DNA from: Opisthorchis felineus
Lineage: Eukaryota; Platyhelminthes; Trematoda; Opisthorchiida; Opisthorchiidae
Assembly (NCBI GenBank): GCA_004794785.1
Contig: SJOL01008450.1
Location: 268,868-332,867, forward strand
Length of the DNA stretch: 64,000 bases
Direction: 5' to 3'
How positions within the stretch are numbered: position 1 is the stretch's first letter; every line of letters begins with the position of its first letter. Shown here in pieces: positions 11,531-22,800 of the stretch. The notes below the pieces were generated by a model. The model searched no databases, had not been told where the DNA came from, and was given only the letters and a program-made list of their open reading frames with translations. The translations under genes were made by a program, and so were the position numbers.

Positions 11531-14500
11531 GCTATCATTTCCGGCCAGAGCTGACAAACGGAGCAATTCGACGTCATTGAGCTGAGTAGGCCATCGCCTC
11601 CAACGCGTGTCTATCATTCCATTATTTGCCTCATCCTCGGTGAACAAAGCTGTACAATCTGGAACCACTGCATTTCGGTTCACGGTTTGCGACCTGAAAA
11701 ACTGAACTTTATTACGCAAATCTGGCATACACCTGCAAATCAAAAGAACTCCGTGTGAGCAACTCAACTAAAAACATGAAAGGTGTCTAACAGCCAAGAG
11801 TTATAATGTCGAACACAGCCAAAGCAGTAAGACTGTCGTAAAATAAAGATCATAAGGGAAAAAACGCCGACACACTTCCAGGAGGGAGAAATCAGCATGG
11901 GCTCAACCCAGCAGCTGTGTCGATTCGGTAGTGTAGAGGATAGAGCCATTAATCTCAGTTCACCAGCCTAGGAGTGGATAACAAAAACGAACTAGAGGGT
12001 GTGCGCAAATGTAACGTTTTACGCAGAAGACGGAAATAAGCCCTTGTTTGAGGCTTGTATATCCAGAAACATCTCATGGTGGATTTACCAAGATGTGACC
12101 TAGCTTTCGCGACGCAGTATATAACCCCCAGCGGCGAGATCAAACGAAGAGAAGGAAAATGCCCATCCTTATAGTGAGACTTCCTAAGAGTGAGTAGAAG
12201 CCCAGCGGACTTCAATATCTCAAGATGTAATATTCATCTGGGTGGACTGTCGCATGATACTATCTAATTCGTGAGCAGCTGGTAGCTGGTCAGGGGCCTG
12301 TAGGTACCATTTTCCTACAAAAGTTGCAAACACCCCCATCAGAACGTAAAACGGTTCATGAACTAATGTCAAGTAGAACGGTTTGCAACTTCTACACTCA
12401 TTTTTATTTTCAGCGTGAATGCTCCACAGTGCAACCCTTCATCAGTCAAACACCACCACTCAAATGTATTCTAAAATGTTTCCACCCATGGTACGGTCCA
12501 TTATCCAAAGCGATTGAGCTGTCTGATTTTCGGTCATCGCTGAGCAAATACATCCTTTAAGCAGCTAAGTTGACAGGGTTAGCGAAAACCTTATTTAATT
12601 TGTAGCCATTTTTAGTTCAGCATGTTGAAAACACGTCTTCTTGACATTTATGAATGTGTTGCTAGTTTATGTTGATTCTTATTGCCAACAGAGCTATGTT
12701 ACACTATGACACTGCCGCACGAGCGTTTGAAACAACTCCGATAAACAGCACACTGAAATAATTAAAACAGTATACATAAACCTCTCGGTAAACAACGAAA
12801 GAGGCCTTTTTGACAGAAAAAATTGACGGGACCATTGGAACTTGAACAGATGTGGCGGCACTGGAACGGCACGCACATAAAACGTTGTGAAATAGCAAAC
12901 ACACAAACAGATCCTAGAAGATGCGAGTGTGTGAGATGACCATGTAGAACCATTTAAACGCGCCCACTGTGGAACGAGTTATAAAGACACAGAATTTGGT
13001 GGAGTAGAGGAAAACTGAAATCCGGAAAGATTACCCCCTTTATCCAGAAGTCAGTGAGAGAATGGCCATACCATTAGAGGCAGTAAAGCTTTGTTCAGAA
13101 CGCCCTAGCAATATCTGCAGCCAAGTCACAAGCATTGCAAAAATACAGAGAACGACCTTTTATGTTCACTCAGTGGTCAGTGCACGAAGCCAGTGATTTT
13201 CAACCCATTTCAGTGTTTTGCGAAGGATATCTTCAGGCTCAAGTCCCCGAAATAAAATATCCCAAGTACTACAAAGGCTACCTCTTTCCAATAAGCAGAA
13301 AGCAGTTGAGTTAAATTGACTGCTTCGTTAGTTCTTTCCAGATGCTGTCCATATGTTGAGTAATCACTTGTGAGAACCTAAAAGATTTAACCATTCTGTA
13401 ACAGTTGCCAGAGAGTTAAAGACCTGTGATAATGTTTCTAATATAACTCTATAAAACGCGGGGCAGTCCATTTCAACCTCTGCGCCATTGCAACTACTGT
13501 CTCCCAAAGGCATGTATGTACAAAAATAAACCGTTTACAGGTAACTAACTCTGTGATTTATGAGGATTAAAGCAAAACAGGGGGGAATTTCCACTGTTGA
13601 GTTTTCCAAATTCGCAAAGCAGATCACCCGCATAAAAGAAATAACGGAAATCTAGTAGGGGACGAATACTTAAAATCCAACTCATCGGCCGGATGTTAGT
13701 AAGATATCTTGATTTACAACATACGTGGAAATCTGTCAGGAAATCTGGCCACCTGAGAGGGGCCAGTTGTTTGTTGTATGCTTTTACGGTTTTCTTTAAA
13801 AAAACTGACAATTTTTTAAGCTAGTGACGCTTGGATTTGAGGATCTTAAGAAGGGGCTTAGTCCAGAAAACTAGCTACATTTTGGTTTATACGGAAGACC
13901 TGTTGACATCAGATCGCACTGCACGGGAATCTGAATAAGCAATTTGTCGGGCGCTGCCTGTATTAATTTTTGGCCAGCCTATGACAGTCTAAGTCTAGCT
14001 ATCCAGTTGCTCAACCCTTACGTATTCATCCGTATCAGTCAGCGGTTTACGAATTTATTGGGTCTAATCTACTTTTTATGAATACGCAACGACGAGTGAG
14101 GAAATGCTATGACCTGCTTGGGTGTTTCGACTGGCAGATGGTCTGGTCAGCATGAAAAAAACAAGAATTTCGACCGGTTATTCCGGAAATGCGTCACGAA
14201 TTGTTGTGTAAAGAATATTTGTGGTAAACCCAAAAAGCGGGTGGTGAACGACCTGCAGTATTACCAAACGTCTTGATCATAAGGCCGCCGACAATAAGAG
14301 TATAAGACACGCTCACACAAAATGCAGTTGTGACAGATGCCTTAAACCCAGGATAAAGTAACCTGTTAGTTATTATTTCAATAGCTAACATCCCAAAATC
14401 TCATTACTATTCGACCCAGAATTACTGTGGAGAGGATCATGGGTTAAGTGCTATTGTTTTAAGCAGCTACTGGACCTGTCGAGATGAATGAAACACACAC

Positions 14501-15048
14501 GGCCTTTTTCCTTGTCATGACCCACCTCTGTATATTGAGGAAGCGTAGTGAACAACAAACACGAGGTCATCTGCAATCAGCGCGGCTGTATTTCACAGAG
14601 GTCACTTACATTTCCTATCAGAATTATCTGAAGGACAGAACGGCATGGCAGCCCGTTTCTGTGAATTTCCTTGTGCGACAATGATCACGTCCCTATTTAG
14701 TTCGCGGAAGTGTACGAAGCATAACACAGAACACAAAGTGTACAACTCGCATTCGGGAGCTCGAAACTTCGGTAAGAAACCGATCTCCATCGTTTTTGCC
14801 ATATTCGTGAACCTAACAAAGAGTTCGTAAGTACGGCATGTCCAATGTCCTGTGGGGGGGACTTTTAATCGTATGAGTTGTTTGTGTGCACTATGCTGAA
14901 TTCCATCACTGACAGAAAACCAACTGTAAATGAGGTTTTCGGATGTTTCCGGGATGGGACAGTGACAGCTATGCGCTTCATGTCATCACACCTTCAGACT
15001 ATTTCTGAGCTAGTGTGTTGAAGTACTGGTAGCTCGGGTGAGTTTATT
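11531..15048. other. No gene recognised over 3.5 kb
   Basis: Only chance-length frames on both strands; no repeat or RNA signature identified. The first few hundred bases may be retrotransposon 3' untranslated sequence. Confidence 0.4.
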
Positions 15049-15228
15049 GGTTGTTGATCTGTTGGCCGAGCTTGGCAGTTGGCTTGCAAAAGTTTCGTCA
15101 CCGTGAGAGGAGACATGCGTACGAGGTGCACATCAATGCGCACCCAACTGCACACTGATAAAGTCTCCTCGTACGGTGACGAAACGTTTTCAAGCCAATT
15201 GTCACGCTCGTCGAACAGATCAACAGCC
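15049..15228. repeat. Inverted repeat, 66-base arms, with GACGAAAC on both strands
   Basis: Arms 15049-15114 and 15163-15228 are imperfect reverse complements. Shared blocks in the right arm orientation include GTCTCCT, ACGGTGACGAAAC, CAAGCCAA and AACAGATCAACA. The 48-base spacer holds CTGATAA (15155-15161). Right-arm reading gives CTGATAA, one extra A, GTCTCC/GGTGAC stem, GAAA: a hammerhead-like order with an inserted base. The left arm carries the same stem and GAAA on the minus strand. Likely two facing copies of a dispersed repeat rather than a single gene. Confidence 0.8.
15155..15181 (+). ncRNA. Hammerhead-like core, non-canonical
   Basis: CTGATAA, then a stem pairing GTCTCC with GGTGAC (one T-T mismatch) and GAAA (15180 onward is AGAAAC context). 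It has A8 in place of the invariant G and an extra A before the stem, so it fits the hammerhead consensus only loosely. Stem III and cleavage triplet are not clear. Confidence 0.25.
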
Positions 15229-15600
15229 ACCTGAACAATGACCAATATTGTTGAGACATTATGATCGTAAAAATACTGATAAATATCATTATGATAACTA
15301 GCACGTCCATTCATATTTCAGTTATTTTATGCCCCAACAACTCACCCTGCTTTCTGTTTCATTTTACATTCTGGGATCTTGATTCCTCGAAAATTATTAC
15401 TAAAACCAAAATGTTTATAATTCTAGACACACCTTACAGATAAAAGTAATACATTTTCCGAGTTATAAGTCTGGGTATTTTAAAATAGAATGGATCCGAT
15501 TGAAGCGTATTCGCCTTTTAAGAACACAGCCTAAGCGCGGTCCGGATTGGACCATGGATGCGGTCGAAAGATTGAGGGATGAGTGGCTCTGTATTCTTTC

Positions 15601-15617
15601 TAAGTAAGTAAGTAAGT
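15601..15617. repeat. TAAG tetranucleotide repeat
   Basis: Four tandem TAAG units immediately before the tRNA-like remnant; short simple repeats often flank SINE insertions. Confidence 0.85.
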
Positions 15618-15639
15618 ATGAGTTAATCGCGCTGCTGAT

Positions 15640-15770
15640 CAGTAACTTGTGGCAATACAATCGACTGCTTAAATTACTAACCGGAAGGTCGTGGGTTCGA
15701 GACCTCCTTGAGTTTCGTCAGATAGGCACTGCTGATGATGCTCACTAAGGAAAAATCAACTACCCTATGA
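15640..15770 (+). mobile_element. tRNA-like SINE remnant with CTGATGA core
   Basis: GGTTCGAGACC (15694-15704) is a perfect RNA polymerase III B box (consensus GGTTCGANNCC). It is preceded by TTACTAACCGGAAGGTCGTG, which fits an anticodon arm to variable loop, but no good A box remains. About 28 bases after the B box comes an intact CTGATGA (15732-15738), followed by CACTAAGGAAAAATC, which resembles a decayed hammerhead stem II and GAAA. A tRNA-like head plus hammerhead is the architecture of known schistosome Sm-alpha SINEs (established knowledge). Assignment here is inference. Confidence 0.45.
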
Positions 15771-16612
15771 TTCCTGGCCTTTCACTTACAAGACGAAATT
15801 TCAAATGATAACTTTAATTTTGACTGCGTGAGATTCTACCCTTTATATTCAGTACAAAATAAACAGGCGCAATAATAATCTCTGAAATAGGAACCAATGA
15901 CTATACATGTAGCAAAAGGTTAACAATATTTAGCCTCTTTTGGATGCACACATTTGGACCTATCGCATGCCATTGTCGCAAATGACATACTCGACTCGGG
16001 TTTTATCCTCTCTCGCCTTAATAGACGGTCGCTTTCATCGAGAGAAAGGAAGTTACTCATCGAACAACTCAAAGAAAAGTAGCCATAAACGGAAATTCAA
16101 AAAACGTTGGAGATTTCCATCAACCATACTAGCAGTGTTACGCGGAGAAATTGAAACGTCTCAGTAACTAGAGTTTAACTTTTGTTTCTTTTAGTTCCAC
16201 AGCAAAAAATTACTTGAAACTTGATTTAGCTGATGGCTACACGATGTGTTGGTAATGCGAGGAACTTTCTGAATATCCAATGAATACTTTCTCCAAGATG
16301 ATCAACATGGAACGCCAAAAGACTAACAGAGCTTGGACCTGGCATTTCCACCAATGACACTTTTTCCATGCAAACGTACAAACAGTTCTAATCAGTGACA
16401 AACCAGCTCGTGAAAGTGTACATGTAAAACCTTTGTATACATCTTCTAAAAGTGTAATTTTACCCTTACTTTTTTGAAGGTTGCCAAAATTTGGCAATCT
16501 ACTGTGTGCCAAATTGTCTGATTCAACTGGGCATCTAACTCAGGCGAAACTATCACCCAGAGCAAAACACTTGTGAACATCAGCAAAAGTAGATTATTTT
16601 TTTAAAGACGTA
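15771..16612. other. No gene recognised; 17-base palindrome at 16481-16497
   Basis: No supported exon. TTGCCAAA, central A, TTTGGCAA at 16481-16497 is a perfect odd palindrome, with no assigned role. Confidence 0.4.
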
Positions 16613-17045
16613 ATACACTACTCATAGGGTCGCTAGAAACTTTTCAGCAGCCCGCTACCGGTTTCGTCCTTCTTGGGGCTCATCAGGTAGGCACAGCCCC
16701 CGAGTTTCCGCCAAACTTATGTTCTACTTGAACCCAAATTGCATGAAATAAGCGCAATATATTCATTTGTTTACTAATTTTGTTTTGACGGGAGACTCAC
16801 CTGGAACCCAGCTGAATCTCTCGTTTATGATATTTTTAAGCAACCGAATGTGCTGCCCCAGGCCACCTCATGTTTCAGTCGACAAGATAGTCGAGATATC
16901 GTGAGATATTGTATAGACGTAATACACTACGCATGTAGTTGTTCGAAAACATCATAAACGGGAGATTCAGCTGTGTTCCAGGTGAGTCTCCCGTCAAAAC
17001 CAAATTGGTATGCAAATGCGTGTATTTCGCTGGATTATTTTTCAT
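16613..17045. mobile_element. Foldback repeat element carrying a hammerhead motif (copy A)
   Basis: A unit reading on the minus strand runs from about 16835 down to 16613. On its plus-strand face it begins GACGTAATACACTAC and includes the hammerhead at 16650-16692. An inverted partial copy lies at about 16950-17045: CATAAACGGGAGATTCAGCT and GGTGAGTCTCCCGTCAAAAC there are the reverse complement of 16778-16832, with few mismatches. GACGTAATACACTACGCAT recurs directly at 16917. The same unit occurs at 29290-29790 and in part near 59041. No open reading frame is shared by copies, so it looks non-autonomous. Confidence 0.7.
16650..16692 (-). ncRNA. Hammerhead ribozyme motif (copy A, best preserved)
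   Basis: On the minus strand, stem I left arm GCCTAC is followed by intact CTGATGA (plus positions 16680-16686). Stem II is GCCC / GGAC with one mismatch and loop CAAGAA. Then come intact GAAA (16662-16665), a two-pair stem III (CC/GG with no loop), a GTA cleavage triplet and stem I right arm GCGGGC. Stem I pairs five of six positions including one T-G wobble; copy B1 has GTGGGC, which repairs the mismatch. All invariant core bases are present. A stem III this short is typical of hammerheads in Penelope-like elements and retrozymes, which act mainly as dimers (established knowledge). Weak single-unit activity is therefore expected. Confidence 0.68.
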
Positions 17046-20000
17046 TAGTCCTCTAAAATGCATGAATCTAGGTTCATCTGGCAATGTTACAGCAGATACT
17101 CATGCCAAAGTTGTTCAGCCTTCTAAATATTTCTTAGGAATTTTTTTTATTGTAGGTGGCGCGCGTGGTGTCATTTTCTGCTGAGATTATCTAAATTCGT
17201 TCGATTTTTGGACACGAATTAAAATGTCAGCCATTTGAGCTTTTGGTTGTCATTAGATGCGGATATGTGAGCTGAAGGTGGGTAAACTACCTTGCGCTTA
17301 TTTAGAATACTTATCATAGAGGTGGCTTATGCGGAGGCGAATGTAAGAACGGTAAGTAAGGACGTATACCCACAAACAGAGCAAAATCTTTGCGTTTTCA
17401 AGAAGCACAGTCCTTCTGCTCATGAGAACAGAAAGAGCCGTTAGTATTGCGCGCAATTATAATATTAATCTTTCACCATCCTATCATAGTTAAAGGCCTC
17501 GGCTGAATTTAACTTGGCACATTCTACAAACCAGGTGATAGGTACGACATCGATTCTTAGGTCTAAAAGTGGCTGATTTTGAAATCAGGAAACCTGGAAT
17601 GTGGGTAGACTTCATAACCCTTCATCGCTGCTTTCAGGTGAAATGCATTCCTAAACCTGCATTACATTCAACTCTTCTTGCTTTACCAATATTGGACACC
17701 TGATTGATTGCTATATTTTGATGGGGCTTAAAGATATGGAGCATTAACTTAGTACCACCGTCCCTTTATGTTCGTCCCAAAATCTTGTTCTATCAACCAC
17801 TAAAATAAGTCACTGGAGTGTCGTGAATCGGGATGAGTGCAGTATGTCAACAATCTGTTAATGGACTACTCATGAAATTTACGAAAAGTTCTCTTCTGCT
17901 TAATTTACATTTTGGATGTCGGCGATTAGCCACGTTTCCGCCAGCGCTATCCTCACAAATGAGTTCACTCTAAAAGGCAATTGCTAACTTTCAAAACAAC
18001 CTGACTTTATTTAAGAAATTAACATTTGTTGACCGGTAATATTTTTTCTAGTGAATGGAAAAACGTTGAATTGATTGGACGATTACTGATGTTTAAATAA
18101 GTTTTAAAAATATGAGTACCAAATGTACGGGGAAAGCATTTATCTGCGATCCCAAATATTTGCTATATTGTCACTTGCAAGTGAGTCCAAATTTACGGAT
18201 GGAGCGCATTTTATTTCTCCGATTACCTGTTATTGTTTATGGGTCGTGGGTAGATGAAGAACGGTTAAATTCATTTGAATGCCACCGGAAAACTCGTTAA
18301 AATATTGAGCGTTGGACATGAACGGTTAGATAAAAAGCAGCAAATCATTTTCTGGGCAACCGCTGCTTTCGTAATAAAAACAGAGTCGGGGAAATGCTAT
18401 CACACTGAACATGACCAGACGGAGATCGATTGCACCATGTGGTCAGTCAGAGTGGAGACAGGATTTGTCTACCGCGTTTGCTGGAAATGAACACATTTCG
18501 ACATATTGTTGCAGTCTGATGATGCAATTTTTGTGTGTGGAAACAAATAAATCTCTCATGTGCATTATCCGAACACAAAAAGACAAGCAGCGTAGTGGGG
18601 ATCACATTAGTTCTGTAAGATTAAGCGGAAAGTTTAGGACATCCTTTGGTGAATTCTGAAGGATTATTCTGTGCTGATCTTAGCGGAAACCGGGCAACAC
18701 TTGTGTTGTTGTGAAGTAGCAAATGAGTGGTTTTGGTATCCTCATTCACAGTTTATCGATTGCTTGTTCTGTGACATTGGTAGTGCGTCAAAATCCAACA
18801 GCATCTGCAGATAACAAACTGTCAAAATATTAGGGTATTTTTGAGTCATTCAGGCTTACAGAAGTGCAGCTGCAGCAACATTTCCCGCAATATTCGACGG
18901 AAATGATTTTTATAGAAACACATTTTCACTCTTGATTATGTGTCTTGGTATTTTATCCGCCACAAAATATCTTTGTCTAAAATGAGATCAATATGCCATC
19001 TAAAGGCTACATACCAAACACCCAGACTGTAAACCTTTTTTCAAAACATGAGTGACGATGTTAGTGTCATGAAGTAGGAGCTTAAACAGCTAGCTGGTCA
19101 CACCACATGCCAAATGTGCATACCAGACATTTGCACAGAATGCACAGCGGGGCAGCTTAGAGGTATTTACTGTAGTACTTATCGGTGAGACGGGTGAGTC
19201 TATAATTAATAACGGAGATAAAGTAATTTACCAGGAAAATCGATGTTATATACGCACCGCCATGATATTAAGAGGATAAACGGACGAAGATAATTTTGTT
19301 TATTTTTGGTTAACGTAAATTAAGATCTGGCGGTCTACTGAAAATAAGGATGTCTTGGATCAAAAACGCACGATTGATTTACGTCACAGCCATTTGGCCT
19401 GTGTGGCCAACGGTCACATGGTGAGACTGATGGGTTTATCAGTTATACGCAAATGACTGTTGTTTGGTTTACTACAGTTTGAAAATGCATTTTTATAACA
19501 CAACCTTTACCGATTGCACTAATTAACCGCAGTCGTCCTCATAAGGTCACTAATGTACAGCATGATTGGACCCAGTGTTAATCAGTCCATGACACCGTGA
19601 GCTCAAATTAACTGTCTAACATACAAAGAAAACCGAAAATGCTGGAATTAGTTTACGAAGCCTATTGTCGAAATTCATGCACTTGGGTAGCCCACCAGCT
19701 CCAAGGCTATACTGAATAAAATGAACTCAACGAAGGAAAACACTTCCATGGAAGTTGATGCCATACCGACTGATACAATGGTAAAAAATACCGCTCACGG
19801 CCGCCTGTAAACAACTCTGACTCAAGTAGATGTTTAGCCGAATTTCCCAAAAATTAGGTCACAGGTTTCTAATTGTTATATGAACAAATATTTTCATATT
19901 TGTGGACTATCCAAAATACCCTTCCCCAAAGAGAACATATTGGACGAACTTATAGTGCCACTCCATTGTTTCTCAATAACCTAACGAGGGAGTTAAACAA

Positions 20001-20368
20001 AACATTTTTTATTCTAAAGGCCAACGGCGTGAGGGAAAAGGCTGAAGCTAATTATGCACCGAGAACGTGTTTAGTGCTAATCGTTCTGCCACTGATGGTA
20101 AGCGTCTGTTTTACTAATCTAACTAGAAGAGAAATAGCCAAATTAGGGAGGATTAATTTCAGAATAAGCTAGAAGAGTTCACTGCTCACTGATGAGACCA
20201 GACAAAACGGGCCTCCCCGGAGAAGGAGTCAGTTTGATGGTGTCATTGATCGATGATACCCCGCAGTTTAAATATTGCGCTGGTAGTTATTTCAGTTTAT
20301 GAACAAGGTATTGAGTAATATTTCGGCTAATTTCCCTGCGCTTTGATACTAGGCGTACGGAAACACAG
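17046..20368. other. No gene recognised over 3.3 kb
   Basis: A strong donor GTAAGTAAG at 17351 follows an open 32-base stretch, but it is too small to call an exon. CTGATGAGACC at 20189 lacks a usable GAAA. Otherwise featureless. Confidence 0.4.
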
Positions 20369-20616
20369 TCAATGATTGTCGTAGTAGGAACCGAACGTAA
20401 TCAAGCAGGAGCTGTCAAAGTATTTTGTGTATGAATCCTGCATAAATGTTCTCTGCTTGGTCACAGAAGAATTCACTTTCCGTTCTGAATTTAAACCGGT
20501 TGGCGTGACAGCACAATGTTGTGGACTTTTGTGTAGATGATTACACTGATACTCCCACTGCACTCCATCATGTGTGACAAAAGGCTGTTTGGCTGACTGG
20601 CTACATCTATAAACTA
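20369..20616 (-). CDS. Candidate terminal exon, unknown protein
   Basis: On the minus strand, CTTCCATTTCATACACAG is a good acceptor ending at 20617. The following frame, joined with one base from a previous exon, is open for 82 codons to a TGA at 20369. It reads VYRCSQSAKQPFVTHDG, then VQWEYQCNHLHKSPQHC, and is rich in Cys, His and Ser. The cysteine spacing might suit an extracellular domain, but I cannot name one. No upstream exon was matched. Confidence 0.25.
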
Positions 20617-22339
20617 CTGTGTATGAAATGGAAGTAAATTCACTCAATTCATTGACAAAGAGAATGAATCATGGGTTTCATCCAATTGGTAAACAAAAAC
20701 TCCAGAATATATTCAAACATTCTAAATTTGGGCTTAAGACCAATGCATAACCGAGTGGCTGCTTAGCAAAAACCGGAAAGAATACGAGTGCAGAAGGTAC
20801 CAAATTCAGAGATCGCACCTACGACAAACTATTGCCTATTGTGCCAGAATCGGATCACTGAAGCTTATTTAAAGATCATCTCCCTCCCAGAAAGAACAAT
20901 GTTCGAGAAAAAAATGTTTGGTTTGCTTTCTTCGATGAGAACTACCGCAAGTAGATTTTGGCATGCTTTACAAATTAGTTGGTATATCATTGGATTATAC
21001 GGTTCCCGTGGTACATGTACTTAGGTTACATGAGATTTTTTAACTGTTTTGTAGAGCCTATTCAATTTCAGTTGGTATTCCTTAAAATAACATCATTCAA
21101 TTAGAAGTGAGTAAATACGTCAAGTGAATAAAAGTTCAGGCATTCTTCCCGGAACACTTTCCTAAAAGCAGGAGAATCAAATTCATCTGAAATACTTTTT
21201 GATAGGGCTCAACAAAGTGATGTAGCTTGTGCGTGTTTTATGCTCTTCTGCTTGATTAAAATTTGTTTTCACTATCAAAGACTATATAGTTCAGTATCGA
21301 TGAGTTTAATCACGGGTCCGACTTAGGCATAAAAACATACCCATCAATATCCGAAGTGCTTGGAAGTCCTGTCTAAATTAGCAGATAAAATGCTGTCTAG
21401 TTAGATGGCAACCTTCATTCACGAGCACCCCAAAACAGGCAACCAACAATAGCGACGGGCGTGTCTGTGCGCGGTCAGTGGGACCGTGTATACTTAAGAT
21501 GGAGTAATCGTCACTATGGCAAACTATTCGCCTACCAATTTCTCCTTGTTTTACCGTTGAATTTTCACGGTATATATCACCATGAAGCCTAATCGTGATA
21601 CTACCCGTCTGCTTTTTAGAGTTATTTGGCTCGCTGAGATCCCGAATTTCCCAATGTCCGCTAACGATTCATATCATGCATACGCATTCCCTGTGAACAG
21701 AGGATACCTTCATTGAGTGTTAGAGGAACTAGTTTGGAAACTTTCTCTTACCTTTATAAGAAACATTGTGTAATGTAAATAGCCGCAGATAAGACATCCA
21801 AGCGAATGAACCCCGGTCGTTCTTCGTAGCATCCTATTACGTCGATGGGCATTATACTCTCTCCTCTGCGTAGCGCTTGCCTTCAGATTTTCCAGTGAGA
21901 TTCCGACAGTAAAAGTAACCGTCCTAACTTTGTCACCTTCAGTTAAATAAGTGTAATAAATCCCATTATCACCGGCGTAACAAACAAGAAGCCTTCCCGT
22001 GTCTCGATGTTTAGGGGTTGGGTACTTACAGTTGCATACTGCAAAAGCTGTGTTCTACCAAACCCTATTTTACTGAAGACTTATGACTGCACCTCTGTTT
22101 TGTGGAGAATCGCAGCTGGTTTGCACCAAAGGAAAAATTACACTCATTTAGTTAGTCTGTTCGTTACAAAATGGACCTAGCTCTTTCCGATGTTAGACTC
22201 CAATGGTCGTTCATTTGTGTATTGAGTGGCTGCACTGAGAACGCTACTGTTACACTCTAGGAATACAGTCTTTCTTTACAGAAAGCACTGACTGCTCATG
22301 GACTAGGTACAATGTCTGTCTATTGCCTTCGGTGTAACA
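20617..22339. other. No gene recognised; SINE-like scrap near 20741-20780
   Basis: AACCGAGTGGCTGCTTAGCA followed by AAAACCGGAAAG (20749-20780) resembles an A-box region plus the CCGGAA segment of the 15640 remnant, but the B box is absent. A short plus-strand frame 20788-21024 has no splice support. Confidence 0.3.
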
Positions 22340-22800
22340 AATCACACTTCGGGCACCTGGTCTCATGCTGATGTGCATTCTTTGAAAATCAAGTTAAGGC
22401 AGATCTCGAGGAAAGGCCCACTATTTCCGGGATAATCCGAAAAATCACTCTCCGGTTTTACGAAAAACGTGCAAAACCAGAGCGCGCACTGTGCGCATCT
22501 CCGAGGGACCCGAACGTCATTGAATGACCCGGTGATGGGCACTTCCAAGGGGTGCCCTGAAACCCGGTGTTGCGTCCACACAATTCTATGGGCGAGGTCA
22601 GCTGATTGCGGCAAGCCCACTGCTGCAGGGTCTGATCAACTTAAGCCGTACTATACCAAGTAACCATGATGGCATGACAGCCGCGCGCAAGTCTGGGAAA
22701 CCAGAACAGCGTTCGATAATCTCGCCCACTTTGCGGGTTGAACAGATGATTAGACACAAGGGACACTGTTGTTGCGCTTGCAGGTGTCATGAGTGTGTCA
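22340..22800. other. GC-rich patch of unknown origin
   Basis: Visibly richer in G+C and CpG than its surroundings (for example GCGCGCACTGTGCGCATCTC). Both strands hold overlapping frames of 64-85 codons (plus 22469-22663, minus 22363-22620), as expected where stop codons are rarer. It may be an old mobile-element fragment or part of a gene; I recognise no domain. Confidence 0.35.

Noticed and set aside
20189..20215. CTGATGAGACC followed by ACAAAAC
   Set aside because: No room for stem II and the GAAA is altered; no family flanks.
22321..22368. Possible CCHC zinc knuckle (CLRCNKSHFGHLVSC)
   Set aside because: Spacing is C-x2-C-x6-H-x3-C or C-x2-C-x3-H, not C-x2-C-x4-H-x4-C, and a stop follows immediately.
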